Part shown: piece after piece, positions 1 through 6,827 of the stretch
Position numbering within the stretch: the stretch's first letter is position 1
Layout of the letters: every line of letters starts with the position of its first letter
Assembly (NCBI GenBank): GCA_963789885.1
Contig: CAWBNB010000058.1
Span: 1-18,761 of the forward strand
Length of the DNA stretch: 18,761 nt
Direction of reading: 5' to 3'
Origin: DATEDA01 sp963789885
GTDB taxonomy: Bacteria > Pseudomonadota > Gammaproteobacteria > Burkholderiales > SG8-39
Program-made: the position numbers and the translations under genes
Notes under the pieces: generated by a model
Seen by the model: only the letters and a program-made list of their open reading frames with translations
What the model was told of the DNA's origin: nothing
The model's database searches: none

Positions 1-373
1 TCGGCGAAGTGCTCGGCATGGTGATCGGCACGGCGCTCGGCTGGAATCTCGCGACGATCGTCCTGGCGATCGCGCTCGCGTTCGTATCGGGGTACATCTT
101 CACCATGGTCCCACTCGTGCGCGCCGGGATCGCCGTCCGCACCGCGGCCCTCATCGCGCTCGCGTCGACACCGTGTCGATCACGATCATGGAGATCGTGG
201 ACAATCTCGTCATGCTCGTGATCCCGGGGGCGATGGCGGCAACGCTCGACACCCCGCTCTTTTGGGGAAGCCTCGCGGTGTCGCTTGCGATCGCGGGCGT
301 CGCGGCCTACCCGGTGAACCGCTGGCTGATCGCGCGCGGCCGCGGCCACGCGCTCGCCCACGCCCACCACTAG
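1..373 (+). pseudogene. DUF4396 domain membrane protein, 5'-partial and frameshifted
   Basis: Two overlapping plus-strand frames together make the C-terminal part of a DUF4396-type membrane protein. The first frame, open from the window edge, reads GEVLGMVIGTALGWN and hydrophobic segments. The second continues with VSITIMEIVDN, a hydrophobic segment, PVNRWLIARG and a His-rich tail ending HAHAHH, with TAG at 371-373. The join is at 165-175: the text reads gcgtcgacaccgtg, whereas one extra G after 167 would give A-S-D-T-V-S-I and keep one frame. It is therefore either a one-base deletion or a sequencing error. The start lies before the window. The cueR-type gene begins 9 bp after the stop, suggesting co-transcription. 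The molecular function of DUF4396 is not established; a link to metal handling is inferred only from the neighbours. Confidence 0.72.
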
Positions 374-382
374 GAATCCGCC

Positions 383-823
383 GTGAACATCGGGCAAGCA
401 GCGAAGCTCTCCGGGGTCTCCGCGAAGATGATCCGTCACTACGAGTCGCTCGGGCTCCTGCCGAAAGCGAGCCGGAGCGGGTCGGGCTATCGGCAGTACG
501 GCGCGAACGACGTCCATACCCTGCGCTTCGTCCGCCGCGCGCGGGACCTCGGGTTCGGCATCGGCGATATCGCCGGGCTGCTGGCGCTCTGGCAGAACCG
601 CCGGCGTGCGAGCGAGACGGTGAAGCGCGTCGCCCTCGCCCGCATCGACGAGCTCGCGACCCGCATCGAGGAGATGAAGGCGATGAAGCGGACGCTCGAG
701 CATCTCGCCGCGCATTGCCACGGCGACGAGCGTCCCGACTGCCCGATCCTCGACGACCTGGCGGCGAACGCTGCGGACGCACGGCCGCTCGCCCCCGCGC
801 AGCGGCCGGCAGCCTTCCGGTAA
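383..823 (+). CDS. cueR: MerR-family regulator, CueR type (Cu(I)/Ag(I)-responsive)
   Basis: A 146-residue MerR-family activator starting at GTG 383 (MNIGQAAKLSGVSAKMIRHY). The N-terminal winged helix-turn-helix spans about residues 1-70, followed by a dimerisation helix at about 78-110. The metal-loop cysteines are C112 and C120 in HCHGDERPDCPIL, matching the CueR pattern C-x7-C. Residue 77 is Ser, as in E. coli CueR; divalent-metal sensors (ZntR, MerR) carry Cys there. This supports a monovalent-metal sensor that twists a promoter with a long spacer. The Arg/Pro-rich tail after residue 130 lacks the extra CC motif of E. coli CueR. It sits 9 bp after the DUF4396 gene and 16 bp before the DedA-rhodanese gene. 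No obvious copA or copper chaperone target lies in the window, so its targets may be upstream. Confidence 0.88.
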   Translation: MNIGQAAKLSGVSAKMIRHYESLGLLPKASRSGSGYRQYGANDVHTLRFVRRARDLGFGIGDIAGLLALWQNRRRASETVKRVALARIDELATRIEEMKAMKRTLEHLAAHCHGDERPDCPILDDLAANAADARPLAPAQRPAAFR

Positions 824-839
824 CCGGGCGGGGCACGGG

Positions 840-1817
840 ATGGAAACCGTCACCGCGAGCCTGCAGCACTACGGCGTGCTCCTCGTGTTCGCCAATGTGT
901 TCCTGCAGCAGCTCGGCGCGCCGGTCCCTGCGTTTCCGACGCTGGTGCTCGCAGGCGCGCTGAGCGTCACCGGCCTCATCTCGGCGCCGGCGACGCTCGC
1001 TGCCGCGATCGTCGCGTCCCTCGTCGCGGATTCCGCCTGGTACGCCGCGGGCGTGCGGTACGGGCGCCCGGTCCTGACGACGCTCTGCCGGATCTCGCTC
1101 TCCCCGGATTCGTGCGTGCGGCAGAGCGAGGACCGCCTGGCGCGCTGGGGAGCGTGGGCGCTGCTGATCGGGAAGTTCGTGCCGGGCCTCTCGACGGTGG
1201 CGCCACCGGTGGCCGGGCTCGTCGGAATGCGGCCGCGGACCTTCGCTCTGGCGTCGACCGCCGCGGCCGCGCTCTACCTCGGTCTCGCGGTCGCGCTCGG
1301 CGTGGTCTTCCACGATCAGGTGTACGAGGTTCTCGCCGCGGCCATGCGACATGCGGCGGTGGCGGGGCTCGTGCTCACCGCGCTCCTCGCCGCGTACGTC
1401 GGATACCGGTGGCTGCGGCGGTGGCGTTTCCTGCGCAGCCTGCCCGTCGCCCGCGTGTCGGTCGAGGAGGTCCGGCGGCGGATCGAAGCGGGCCGGGCGC
1501 CCGTGATCCTCGACGTGCGGTCGGCCGTCGCGCGCGCGCGGGAGCCCGGCATTCGCGGCGCCGTTGCGACCGACCCCGGTCAGCTCGAGACGATCCGGCC
1601 GCTGTTCGCGCCCGACCAGTCGATCGTGGTCTACTGCAGCTGCCCGAACGAAGCGAGCGCGGCGCTCGTCGCCGACGCGCTGACAAAAGCCGGCTTCACC
1701 GACGTCCGGGCGCTCGCGGGCGGGCTCGACGCGTGGATCGCCGCCGGACTGCCGCTCGCGGCATCGGAGAGCGCGCCGGAAGCTACAGCCGTACCATCGG
1801 GTTGCCCTGCCTGTTGA
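840..1817 (+). CDS. DedA-family membrane protein fused to a rhodanese domain
   Basis: A 325-residue protein starting at ATG 840. Residues 1-195 form a DedA/VTT-type domain with several membrane segments and the conserved stretch GKFVPGLSTVAPPVAG (111-126). Residues 205-308 form a rhodanese domain: the LDVRS strand is near 224-228, the active-site loop YCSCPNEAS carries the presumed nucleophile C266, and the G-G-L-D-A-W motif (294-299) follows. The protein ends in SGCPAC (C322, C325), a possible extra thiol or metal site. DedA proteins are implicated in membrane lipid flipping and proton-motive-force homeostasis, and rhodaneses move sulfane sulfur; what the fusion does is not known. A basic linker (RWLRRWRFLRS) suggests that the rhodanese faces the cytoplasm. 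The position after cueR suggests a metal- or thiol-stress role, which is inference. Confidence 0.85.
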   Translation: METVTASLQHYGVLLVFANVFLQQLGAPVPAFPTLVLAGALSVTGLISAPATLAAAIVASLVADSAWYAAGVRYGRPVLTTLCRISLSPDSCVRQSEDRLARWGAWALLIGKFVPGLSTVAPPVAGLVGMRPRTFALASTAAAALYLGLAVALGVVFHDQVYEVLAAAMRHAAVAGLVLTALLAAYVGYRWLRRWRFLRSLPVARVSVEEVRRRIEAGRAPVILDVRSAVARAREPGIRGAVATDPGQLETIRPLFAPDQSIVVYCSCPNEASAALVADALTKAGFTDVRALAGGLDAWIAAGLPLAASESAPEATAVPSGCPAC

Positions 1818-1870
1818 TTGGGCCGCACCGATGCAATCCAGGGAACGCCGGCCGTCCCGCCCGGACTAAG

Positions 1871-1888
1871 CATTACGGCCCCGTAATG
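1871..1888. promoter_or_regulatory. Putative Cop/Cus-type response-regulator box
   Basis: CATTACGGCCCCGTAATG is a perfect inverted repeat with two 8-bp arms and a 2-bp spacer. It lies 43 bp before the chosen start of the response regulator. CusR/PcoR/CopR-type regulators are known to bind dyads with the same outer arms (CATTAC...GTAATG), so this is most simply an autoregulatory site. Binding is inferred from sequence only. Confidence 0.6.
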
Positions 1889-1909
1889 GCGCCCACCCGG
1901 ACGCACCGC

Positions 1910-1915
1910 TAGGAT
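1910..1915 (+). promoter_or_regulatory. Possible -10 element of the two-component operon
   Basis: TAGGAT matches the sigma-70 -10 consensus at four of six positions and lies 21 bp after the dyad at 1871-1888. The dyad would then end at the -35 position, as expected for an OmpR-type activator. If correct, transcription begins near 1922, which excludes the ATG at 1914 and favours the start at 1932. The match is weak and unsupported by other evidence. Confidence 0.25.
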
Positions 1916-1931
1916 GCCTGACCGATCCGCC

Positions 1932-2603
1932 ATGCACATCCTGATCGTCGAAGACGAGCGGAAGACCCGCGAGTACCTGCAGAAGGGGCTCGGCGAGAGC
2001 GGCTACGTCGTCGACACGGCGGCCGACGGCGTCGACGGCCTGCACCTCGCGCTCACCGGCGACTACGACCTCGTCATCCTCGACATCATGCTGCCGGGCG
2101 CCGATGGCCGCCAGGTGCTGCGCGCGCTCCGCCGCGAGAAGCCGACCCCGGTCGTGTTCCTCACCGCGCGCGACGAGCTCGAGGACCGCGTCGGCGGGCT
2201 CGAGCTCGGCGCCGACGACTACCTGGTGAAGCCGTTCGCCTTCGCCGAGCTCCTCGCCCGCGTGCGCACGGTGCTCCGCCGCGGGGCGCCGCGCGAGCCC
2301 GAGGTCCTCAAGATCGCCGACCTTGAAGTCGACGTGATCCGCCGCCGCGCGCGACGCGGGGAGGAGCGGATCAACCTGACCAACCAGGAGTTCGCCCTGC
2401 TGTCGCTCCTCGCACGCCGCATGGGCGAAGTGCTCTCGCGCAGCTACATCACCTCGCAGGTGTGGGACATCAACTTCGACACCGACACCAACGTCGTCGA
2501 GGTGGCGGTCCGGCGGCTCCGCGCGAAGCTCGACGATCCGTACCCGCGCAAGCTCGTGCACACCGTACGCGGCATGGGGTACGTGCTTGAAGACCGCGGC
2601 TGA
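1932..2603 (+). CDS. OmpR-family response regulator, heavy-metal (CusR/CopR/CzcR) type
   Basis: A 223-residue response regulator. The receiver domain (1-115) has the acidic pocket E7/D8, phospho-acceptor D51 in LVILDIMLPG, T78 and K100. The C-terminal winged-helix DNA-binding domain (about 125-221) ends VHTVRGMGYVLEDRG, as usual for OmpR/PhoB proteins. The start at ATG 1932 gives MHILIVEDE, the usual beginning of CusR/CopR proteins. An in-frame ATG at 1914 would add six residues, but it overlaps a possible -10 element; neither start has a well-spaced ribosome-binding site. The kinase gene overlaps the 3' end by 17 bp. The pair, followed by a CzcE gene, has the same order as czcR-czcS-czcE of Cupriavidus, so Zn/Cd/Co sensing is an alternative to copper. 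Confidence 0.93.
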   Translation: MHILIVEDERKTREYLQKGLGESGYVVDTAADGVDGLHLALTGDYDLVILDIMLPGADGRQVLRALRREKPTPVVFLTARDELEDRVGGLELGADDYLVKPFAFAELLARVRTVLRRGAPREPEVLKIADLEVDVIRRRARRGEERINLTNQEFALLSLLARRMGEVLSRSYITSQVWDINFDTDTNVVEVAVRRLRAKLDDPYPRKLVHTVRGMGYVLEDRG

Positions 2604-4020
2604 GCGCGCCTGGCAGACGTCGATCGCGCTGCGCCTCGCGATCGGCTTCATCGGCGTCGCCGTGACGCTGCTCGCCGGGATCGGCCTCTACCTCGATCGC
2701 GCCCTCGAGCAGCAGCTCGCCGACGTCGATGCGCACGAGCTCGCGAGCAAGCTCCCGCTCCTCCGCCGCAATCTCGAACGGAGCCGCTCGCTCGAGGAGT
2801 TCGGTGCGAAGCCGCACCGCTTCCTGGATGCCGTTCTCGGCAACACGAACCTCTCGGTGGTGCTGCGGCGCGCGGACGGCCGGATCATCGCGTCGGCCGG
2901 ACCCGGTGCGGACGCAGCGTTGACGCTCGCGGGCGCGCCGGAGGCCGTGCCCGGGGACCGCGCCGAGCGAACGATCGTCGCCGGGCGCGACGGTCGCGAG
3001 CTGCGAGTGATGACGCAGTGGAGCGAGCTCGGCGATCCGGCGAAGACCCCGGTGAACATCGTGGTCGCGCTCGACGTCACGCATCACGACGAGATCGTCC
3101 GGCTCTATCGCGAGCAGATCATCTTGGCGGTGGTGATCGCCGCGCTCGCCGCCGGCCTGCTCGGCGCGCTCGTCGCGCGCACCGGGCTCGCGCCGCTCCG
3201 CTCGCTCGCACGGCGCGCCGGGGCGATCTCGGCGAGCCGGCTCGACGAGCGCCTGCCGTCCGCAGGGGTGCCGTCGGAGCTGCGCGAGCTCGCCGACGCG
3301 TTCAACCGCACGCTGCAGCGGCTGGAGGATTCGTTCCGGCGCCTCTCGCAGTTCTCCGCCGACCTCGCGCACGATCTGCGTACGCCGATCGGCAACCTGC
3401 TCGGCGAGGCGCAGGTCGCCCTGAACCGCCCGCGCACCGCCGCGGAGTACGAGGCGGTGATCGCCTCGAGCGTCGAGGAGCTCGAGCGCATCAACCGGAT
3501 GATCGACGGGATGCTCTTCCTCGCGCGAAGCGACGACGTCCAGGCATCGCTCGATCTCCGTCCGGTCGACGCCAGCGCCGAAGTGGACCGTCTGATCGAG
3601 TACTACGAGGGCCTCGCGTCGGAGGCCGGCGTCGGCATCCGCCGCGTCGGGGACCTCACGCTGCGCGCCGACGCGACGCTCTTCCGGCGCGCGATCGCGA
3701 ACCTCGTGTCGAACGCGATCGCGCATACGCCACGCGGCAGCGAGATCACGGTCGCGCTCGGCGCCGTGCCGGACGGCGGTGCCGAGGTGGCGGTCTCCAA
3801 CCCCGGTCCGGGAATTCCGCGCGAGCTCCTGCCGCGCGTGTTCGACCGGTTCTTCCGCGCTGAGGCTTCGCGTCCCGATTCCGCGAAAGGTTCGGGGCTC
3901 GGGCTCGCGATCGTCAAGTCGATCGTCGAGCTGCACGGCGGCGGCATCGAGGCGAGCAGCGAGCCCGGCGCGCTCACGACGTTCCGGATGCTCTTCCCGC
4001 GCGGCGCGATTACCGAATAG
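2587..4020 (+). CDS. Heavy-metal-type sensor histidine kinase (CusS/CzcS family)
   Basis: A 477-residue membrane kinase paired with the preceding response regulator. A transmembrane helix spans about 15-37, a periplasmic sensor region about 38-175, and a second helix about 178-197. A HAMP linker follows (about 198-250), then the HisKA domain with FSADLAHDLRTP and phospho-acceptor H262. The ATPase domain has the N box NLVSNAIAH (372-380), the G1 box NPGPGIP, the F box FDRFFR and the G2 box GSGLGLAIV. FSADLAHDLRTPI is typical of CusS-type kinases. The start is placed at TTG 2587, giving a 17-bp overlap with the upstream gene and translational coupling; no better start lies nearby and the first membrane helix follows directly. 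The periplasmic ligand cannot be assigned from sequence. Confidence 0.9.
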   Translation: MKTAAERAWQTSIALRLAIGFIGVAVTLLAGIGLYLDRALEQQLADVDAHELASKLPLLRRNLERSRSLEEFGAKPHRFLDAVLGNTNLSVVLRRADGRIIASAGPGADAALTLAGAPEAVPGDRAERTIVAGRDGRELRVMTQWSELGDPAKTPVNIVVALDVTHHDEIVRLYREQIILAVVIAALAAGLLGALVARTGLAPLRSLARRAGAISASRLDERLPSAGVPSELRELADAFNRTLQRLEDSFRRLSQFSADLAHDLRTPIGNLLGEAQVALNRPRTAAEYEAVIASSVEELERINRMIDGMLFLARSDDVQASLDLRPVDASAEVDRLIEYYEGLASEAGVGIRRVGDLTLRADATLFRRAIANLVSNAIAHTPRGSEITVALGAVPDGGAEVAVSNPGPGIPRELLPRVFDRFFRAEASRPDSAKGSGLGLAIVKSIVELHGGGIEASSEPGALTTFRMLFPRGAITE

Positions 4021-4035
4021 TAACTGCGCAGTCAG

Positions 4036-4051
4036 CGCCGCGTCCGCGGCG
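4036..4051. terminator. GC-rich hairpin after the histidine kinase
   Basis: CGCCGCG-TC-CGCGGCG is a perfect 7-bp-arm inverted repeat starting 15 bp after the kinase stop codon. It could end or attenuate the two-component transcript, but no T-run follows, so it is not a textbook intrinsic terminator. Confidence 0.35.
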
Positions 4052-4071
4052 GCCCATCAACATCGCACGCA

Positions 4072-4089
4072 CTGCCGAGCCCTCGGCAG
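4072..4089. promoter_or_regulatory. Perfect dyad before the czcE-like gene
   Basis: CTGCCGAGCCCTCGGCAG has 8-bp arms and a CC spacer, the same geometry as the dyad at 1871-1888 but a different sequence. It lies 31 bp before the ATG at 4121. It may be an RNA hairpin in the 5' leader, part of a terminator pair with 4036-4051, or an operator; the sequence does not decide. Confidence 0.35.
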
Positions 4090-4120
4090 ATGACTAAATT
4101 CCATTCCCAAGGAGTTCCTG

Positions 4121-4483
4121 ATGAAAGACGCTCTCCGTCCGCTCGCCGCTGCCGCGGTGCTCGCCACCTCCGCGCTCTACTTCGCCGACGCGTCCGCCGC
4201 AACCTACGATCCGAAGGGCTGGAACGGCACGCCGGTGACCCAGGGCCGAGCCGACCGCGTCGTGGAGATCACGCCGTCGACGCGCGTCGTGAACGTCGGC
4301 GAGAACCAGATCGTGAAGTTCGTGGTGCACGGGTCCGCGGGACGCGACGAGAGCTTCATGTGGCAGTTCAACGGCGCGCGGAGCGTGATCCCCCTCGCCG
4401 CAATCGCGCCGGACGGCGCGCTCGCGCAGGCGGTCAACGTGTACGTCGCCCCGGATCCGCTGGAAGGGTCGTTGGCCGAGTAG
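4121..4483 (+). CDS. czcE: CzcE-family periplasmic metal-binding protein
   Basis: A 120-residue protein with a strong ribosome-binding site (AAGGAG at 4109-4114, 6 bp before ATG 4121). Residues 1-26 form a signal peptide ending ADASA, so the mature protein of about 94 residues should be periplasmic. The body follows the CzcE pattern: RVVEITPSTRVVNVGENQIV, then FMWQFNGARSV where CzcE proteins have a similar K-S-F-T-W-x-F stretch, and AIAPDGALAQAVNVYVAPDP near the C-terminus. CzcE of Cupriavidus metallidurans is a small periplasmic copper-binding protein encoded after czcRS. The same order is seen here, with a 100-bp gap containing two hairpins. Histidines are scarce (one, H70) and there is no cysteine, so the metal ligands may differ from the type protein. 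The subfamily assignment is by recognition. Confidence 0.78.
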   Translation: MKDALRPLAAAAVLATSALYFADASAATYDPKGWNGTPVTQGRADRVVEITPSTRVVNVGENQIVKFVVHGSAGRDESFMWQFNGARSVIPLAAIAPDGALAQAVNVYVAPDPLEGSLAE

Positions 4484-4499
4484 CCTGCCCGGTCGCTCT

Positions 4500-4564
4500 C
4501 ACCCGCTCTCCCTCCTCCTCCCCCTCGGCGGGTGGGGGCGACCGGCGGCACCTGACCGCCGGTC
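4500..4564. terminator. Convergent intergenic region with two hairpins
   Basis: Between the czcE-like stop and the quinone oxidoreductase stop there are two inverted repeats: CACCCGC (4500-4506) with GCGGGTG (4528-4534), and GACCGGCGG (4540-4548) with CCGCCGGTC (4556-4564). A pyrimidine-rich tract (about 4507-4526) lies in the first loop. The second stem overlaps the oxidoreductase stop codon. Both may terminate converging transcripts, but neither is followed by a T-run. Confidence 0.45.
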
Positions 4565-5546
4565 AGGGCACCAGCACCAGCGGGCCGGTGGTCTGCCCGC
4601 CTTCGAGCAGCCGGTGCGCTTCGGCGGCCTGCTCGAGCGGCAGGCGACGAGGCGCGGCGGGCCGCAACGCACCGCCCACGAGCGCGTCGAACAGCTCCCG
4701 CGCCGCAGCCTCCAGCTCCGCGCGATTCGCGGTGTAGTCGCTGAACCGCACCCATGAGACCGACAGGCTGCCGCGGTCGCGCAGCTCGTTGACCGAGAAG
4801 GGCGGCACGAGACCGGAGGAGTTGCCGAAGCACACCAGGTGGCCGCGCGGCGCGAGGCAGGAGAGCGAGCCCTCCCAGGTCGCGCGCCCGACGGGATCGT
4901 AGACGACCGGCACCCCGCCGCCGGAGAGATCGCGCACTCGCGCCGGCCAATCGTCGCGGCCGCGTACGAAGACTGCTTCGTAGCCCGCGCCGCGCGCGGC
5001 GTCGACCTTGCTCTCGGCGCCGACGACGCCGATCGCGCGCGCGCCGATCGCCCGCAGCCACTGGCCGGCGAGCATCCCGACCCCGCCGGCTGCCGAGTGG
5101 AACACGACCCAGGCGCCCGGCGGAACGCGGAACACACGGCGCACGAGCATGTGCACGGTCAGTCCCTTGAGCAGGACGGCGGCCGCGATCTCGTCCGGAA
5201 CGCCCGCCGGAAGCGCCACGCAGCGCTCGGCCGGGAAGTTCCTCACGTCGCGGTACGACCCTAGCGGAGCCGAGGCGTACGCGACTCGATCGCCGACGCG
5301 GAAGCGCTCGACGCCTTCGCCCAGCGCCTCGACCAGGCCCGCCGCTTCCATGCCGAGCACCAGGGGCGTCGGCATCGCGCGCAGCGGCGCGTAGTCGCCG
5401 CGCCGGCCGTGCACGTCGGTGAAATTCACGCCGATGGCGGTCTGGCGGATGCGCACCTCGCCCGGACCCGGCGCGCTGTCCGGGGCCACGCGCGCCTGCA
5501 GAACTTCCGGACCGCCGAAACGGTCGATCGCGATCTCGCGTGCCAT
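4563..5546 (-). CDS. NAD(P)H:quinone oxidoreductase, zinc-less MDR family
   Basis: A 327-residue member of the quinone oxidoreductase branch of medium-chain dehydrogenases. The N-terminal GroES-like domain has GVNFTDVHGRRG (39-50) and LGMEAAG (64-70). The Rossmann domain has the cofactor loop AAGGVG (152-157), usual for NADPH-binding QOR proteins. The catalytic and structural zinc cysteines of alcohol dehydrogenases are absent. Length fits the family. Its ATG directly follows the TAG stop of the MFS gene with no gap, and an AGGAG-type ribosome-binding site lies inside the end of that gene, so the two are coupled. It is the last gene of the unit starting at 9496. Its substrate (quinone, enone or enoyl compound) cannot be read from sequence; a role in reducing an unsaturated intermediate is inference. 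Confidence 0.87.
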   Translation of the reverse strand: MAREIAIDRFGGPEVLQARVAPDSAPGPGEVRIRQTAIGVNFTDVHGRRGDYAPLRAMPTPLVLGMEAAGLVEALGEGVERFRVGDRVAYASAPLGSYRDVRNFPAERCVALPAGVPDEIAAAVLLKGLTVHMLVRRVFRVPPGAWVVFHSAAGGVGMLAGQWLRAIGARAIGVVGAESKVDAARGAGYEAVFVRGRDDWPARVRDLSGGGVPVVYDPVGRATWEGSLSCLAPRGHLVCFGNSSGLVPPFSVNELRDRGSLSVSWVRFSDYTANRAELEAAARELFDALVGGALRPAAPRRLPLEQAAEAHRLLEGGQTTGPLVLVP

Positions 5547-6761
5547 CTATCTCCTCATGCGCAAGAGCTGCACCGCCAAGACCGCCTGGACGGTCACCGA
5601 GAGCGCGAGCGCGGCGGAATAGCCGGCGGGGTCCCAGCCGCCGGTCGCGGTGCGAGGCCAGAGATCGAGGATCCAGCCGATCGCCGCCTGCAGCAGGAAG
5701 GCCCCGCCCAGCGTCAGCGTATTGACGGCGGTCGCCACGCGCCCCATCTGCTCGGCCGGGAACATCTGGCCGACCGCGACGTAGCCCGGCGCCGCGCCGG
5801 CGGCGCAGAACGCGAAGAGGAGCCACAGGATCGTGACTCCCGGACCGGCCGGCTGCAGCGCGAGCCCGATCTGCGCGGCCAGCTGGCCGGCGCTGCACGC
5901 CAACGGCACCAGCGCCGCGGAGTAGCCGCCCGCCTGCGCGCGGCTGCTCGCGGCGCCGATGGACAGCGCGCCCGCCATCATGGTGAGCGTGTAGAGAAGC
6001 AATGTATTCGCTCTCGCCTGGCCGTCATAGCCGGCGACGTCGCGCAGCCACGGCCCGGCCCACAGGCCGAGATACGTGAAATTGAGGACCGACAGTATCG
6101 CGACCGCCGGTCCGAAGCGCCAGAAGAGCGGCGAGCGGAAGACCGATGCCGTCACCGACAGCTCGGCCCTCAGTCCGCCCTGCTTTGCGGCCGCAGGCTT
6201 CTCCGGTACCGAGAGGAAGATCCACAGCGCCACCGCTGCCGCGATCGCGCACAGTAGCCACAGCACGCCGCGCCAGCCGAGCGACGGCAGCGCCGCCTGG
6301 ACCGGGGCCGTGGTGAGCACGCTGCCGAGCCCGCCGATCGCCACCGCGATGCCGGTCACTCTCGCCACTTTCGCGGGCGCGAACCACTGGGTGTTCGCCT
6401 TGATGACCGCGATCAGCCCGGCCGAGACACCGACGCCGATGATCACGCGCGCGAGGACGAAGCCGCCCAGGCTGTCGGACAGCGCGAACACGGCGAAGCC
6501 GGCGGCGGCAAGGAGGCTGAGCGCCCCCTGCACGCGCCGCGGCCCGAGTCGGTCGAGCGCGACGCCGTCCGGGAGCTGCGCCACGGCGTAGGCGGCGAGC
6601 ATGCTCGCCGCGAGCAGCCCGAGCTCGCGCCCGGACAGCGAAAACTCCACCGCCAGCACCGGCCCGATGATCGCCATGACGGTGCGCGCGGCCTGATTGA
6701 TCAGGCCGAGCGTCGCCAGTGGCAGCGTAACGCTCAGGAAGAGGCGCCAATCGGCGATCAT
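5547..6761 (-). CDS. MFS transporter, probable organic-acid permease
   Basis: A 404-residue, strongly hydrophobic protein with the pattern of a major facilitator transporter, about twelve membrane helices. The cytoplasmic loop 2-3 motif appears as LPDGVALDRLGPRRV (63-77), and a charged central loop lies near 190-205 (VPEKPAAAKQGG). It starts at ATG 6761 with no clear ribosome-binding site and ends against the oxidoreductase gene. It is 66 bp after the PrpF-family gene, separated by a hairpin. Lying with TcuA-like and PrpF-like genes, it could import the carboxylic acid they act on. In tcuABC loci the transporter TcuC is also an MFS protein, but this one is not recognisable as TcuC, so the substrate is inferred from context only. 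Confidence 0.85.
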   Translation of the reverse strand: MIADWRLFLSVTLPLATLGLINQAARTVMAIIGPVLAVEFSLSGRELGLLAASMLAAYAVAQLPDGVALDRLGPRRVQGALSLLAAAGFAVFALSDSLGGFVLARVIIGVGVSAGLIAVIKANTQWFAPAKVARVTGIAVAIGGLGSVLTTAPVQAALPSLGWRGVLWLLCAIAAAVALWIFLSVPEKPAAAKQGGLRAELSVTASVFRSPLFWRFGPAVAILSVLNFTYLGLWAGPWLRDVAGYDGQARANTLLLYTLTMMAGALSIGAASSRAQAGGYSAALVPLACSAGQLAAQIGLALQPAGPGVTILWLLFAFCAAGAAPGYVAVGQMFPAEQMGRVATAVNTLTLGGAFLLQAAIGWILDLWPRTATGGWDPAGYSAALALSVTVQAVLAVQLLRMRR

Positions 6762-6804
6762 GGACCGTTCGCGGCGCGCGGCATGCGATCGCCGGTCGCT
6801 GCGG

Positions 6805-6822
6805 CGCCGCGATGTCGCGGCG
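6805..6822. terminator. Hairpin between the prpF-like and MFS genes
   Basis: CGCCGCGA-TG-TCGCGGCG has 8-bp perfect arms and begins 5 bp beyond the PrpF-family stop codon on the minus strand. It lacks a T-run and may act as a partial terminator or mRNA-stabilising stem within the operon. Confidence 0.35.
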
Positions 6823-6827
6823 GCACA

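Noticed and set aside
2470..3936. Long minus-strand open frame (488 codons) opposite the histidine kinase
   Set aside because: Antisense shadow of a kinase with all its motifs; composition is arginine-rich and featureless.
4507..4526. G-rich tract on the minus strand, possible G-quadruplex
   Set aside because: The runs are mostly two or three G and the region is GC-rich overall; it is not distinctive enough to claim.
4204..5898. Long minus-strand open frame covering czcE-like, oxidoreductase and MFS genes
   Set aside because: It is a different frame from the real oxidoreductase and MFS genes, crosses their boundary, and shows no family motif.
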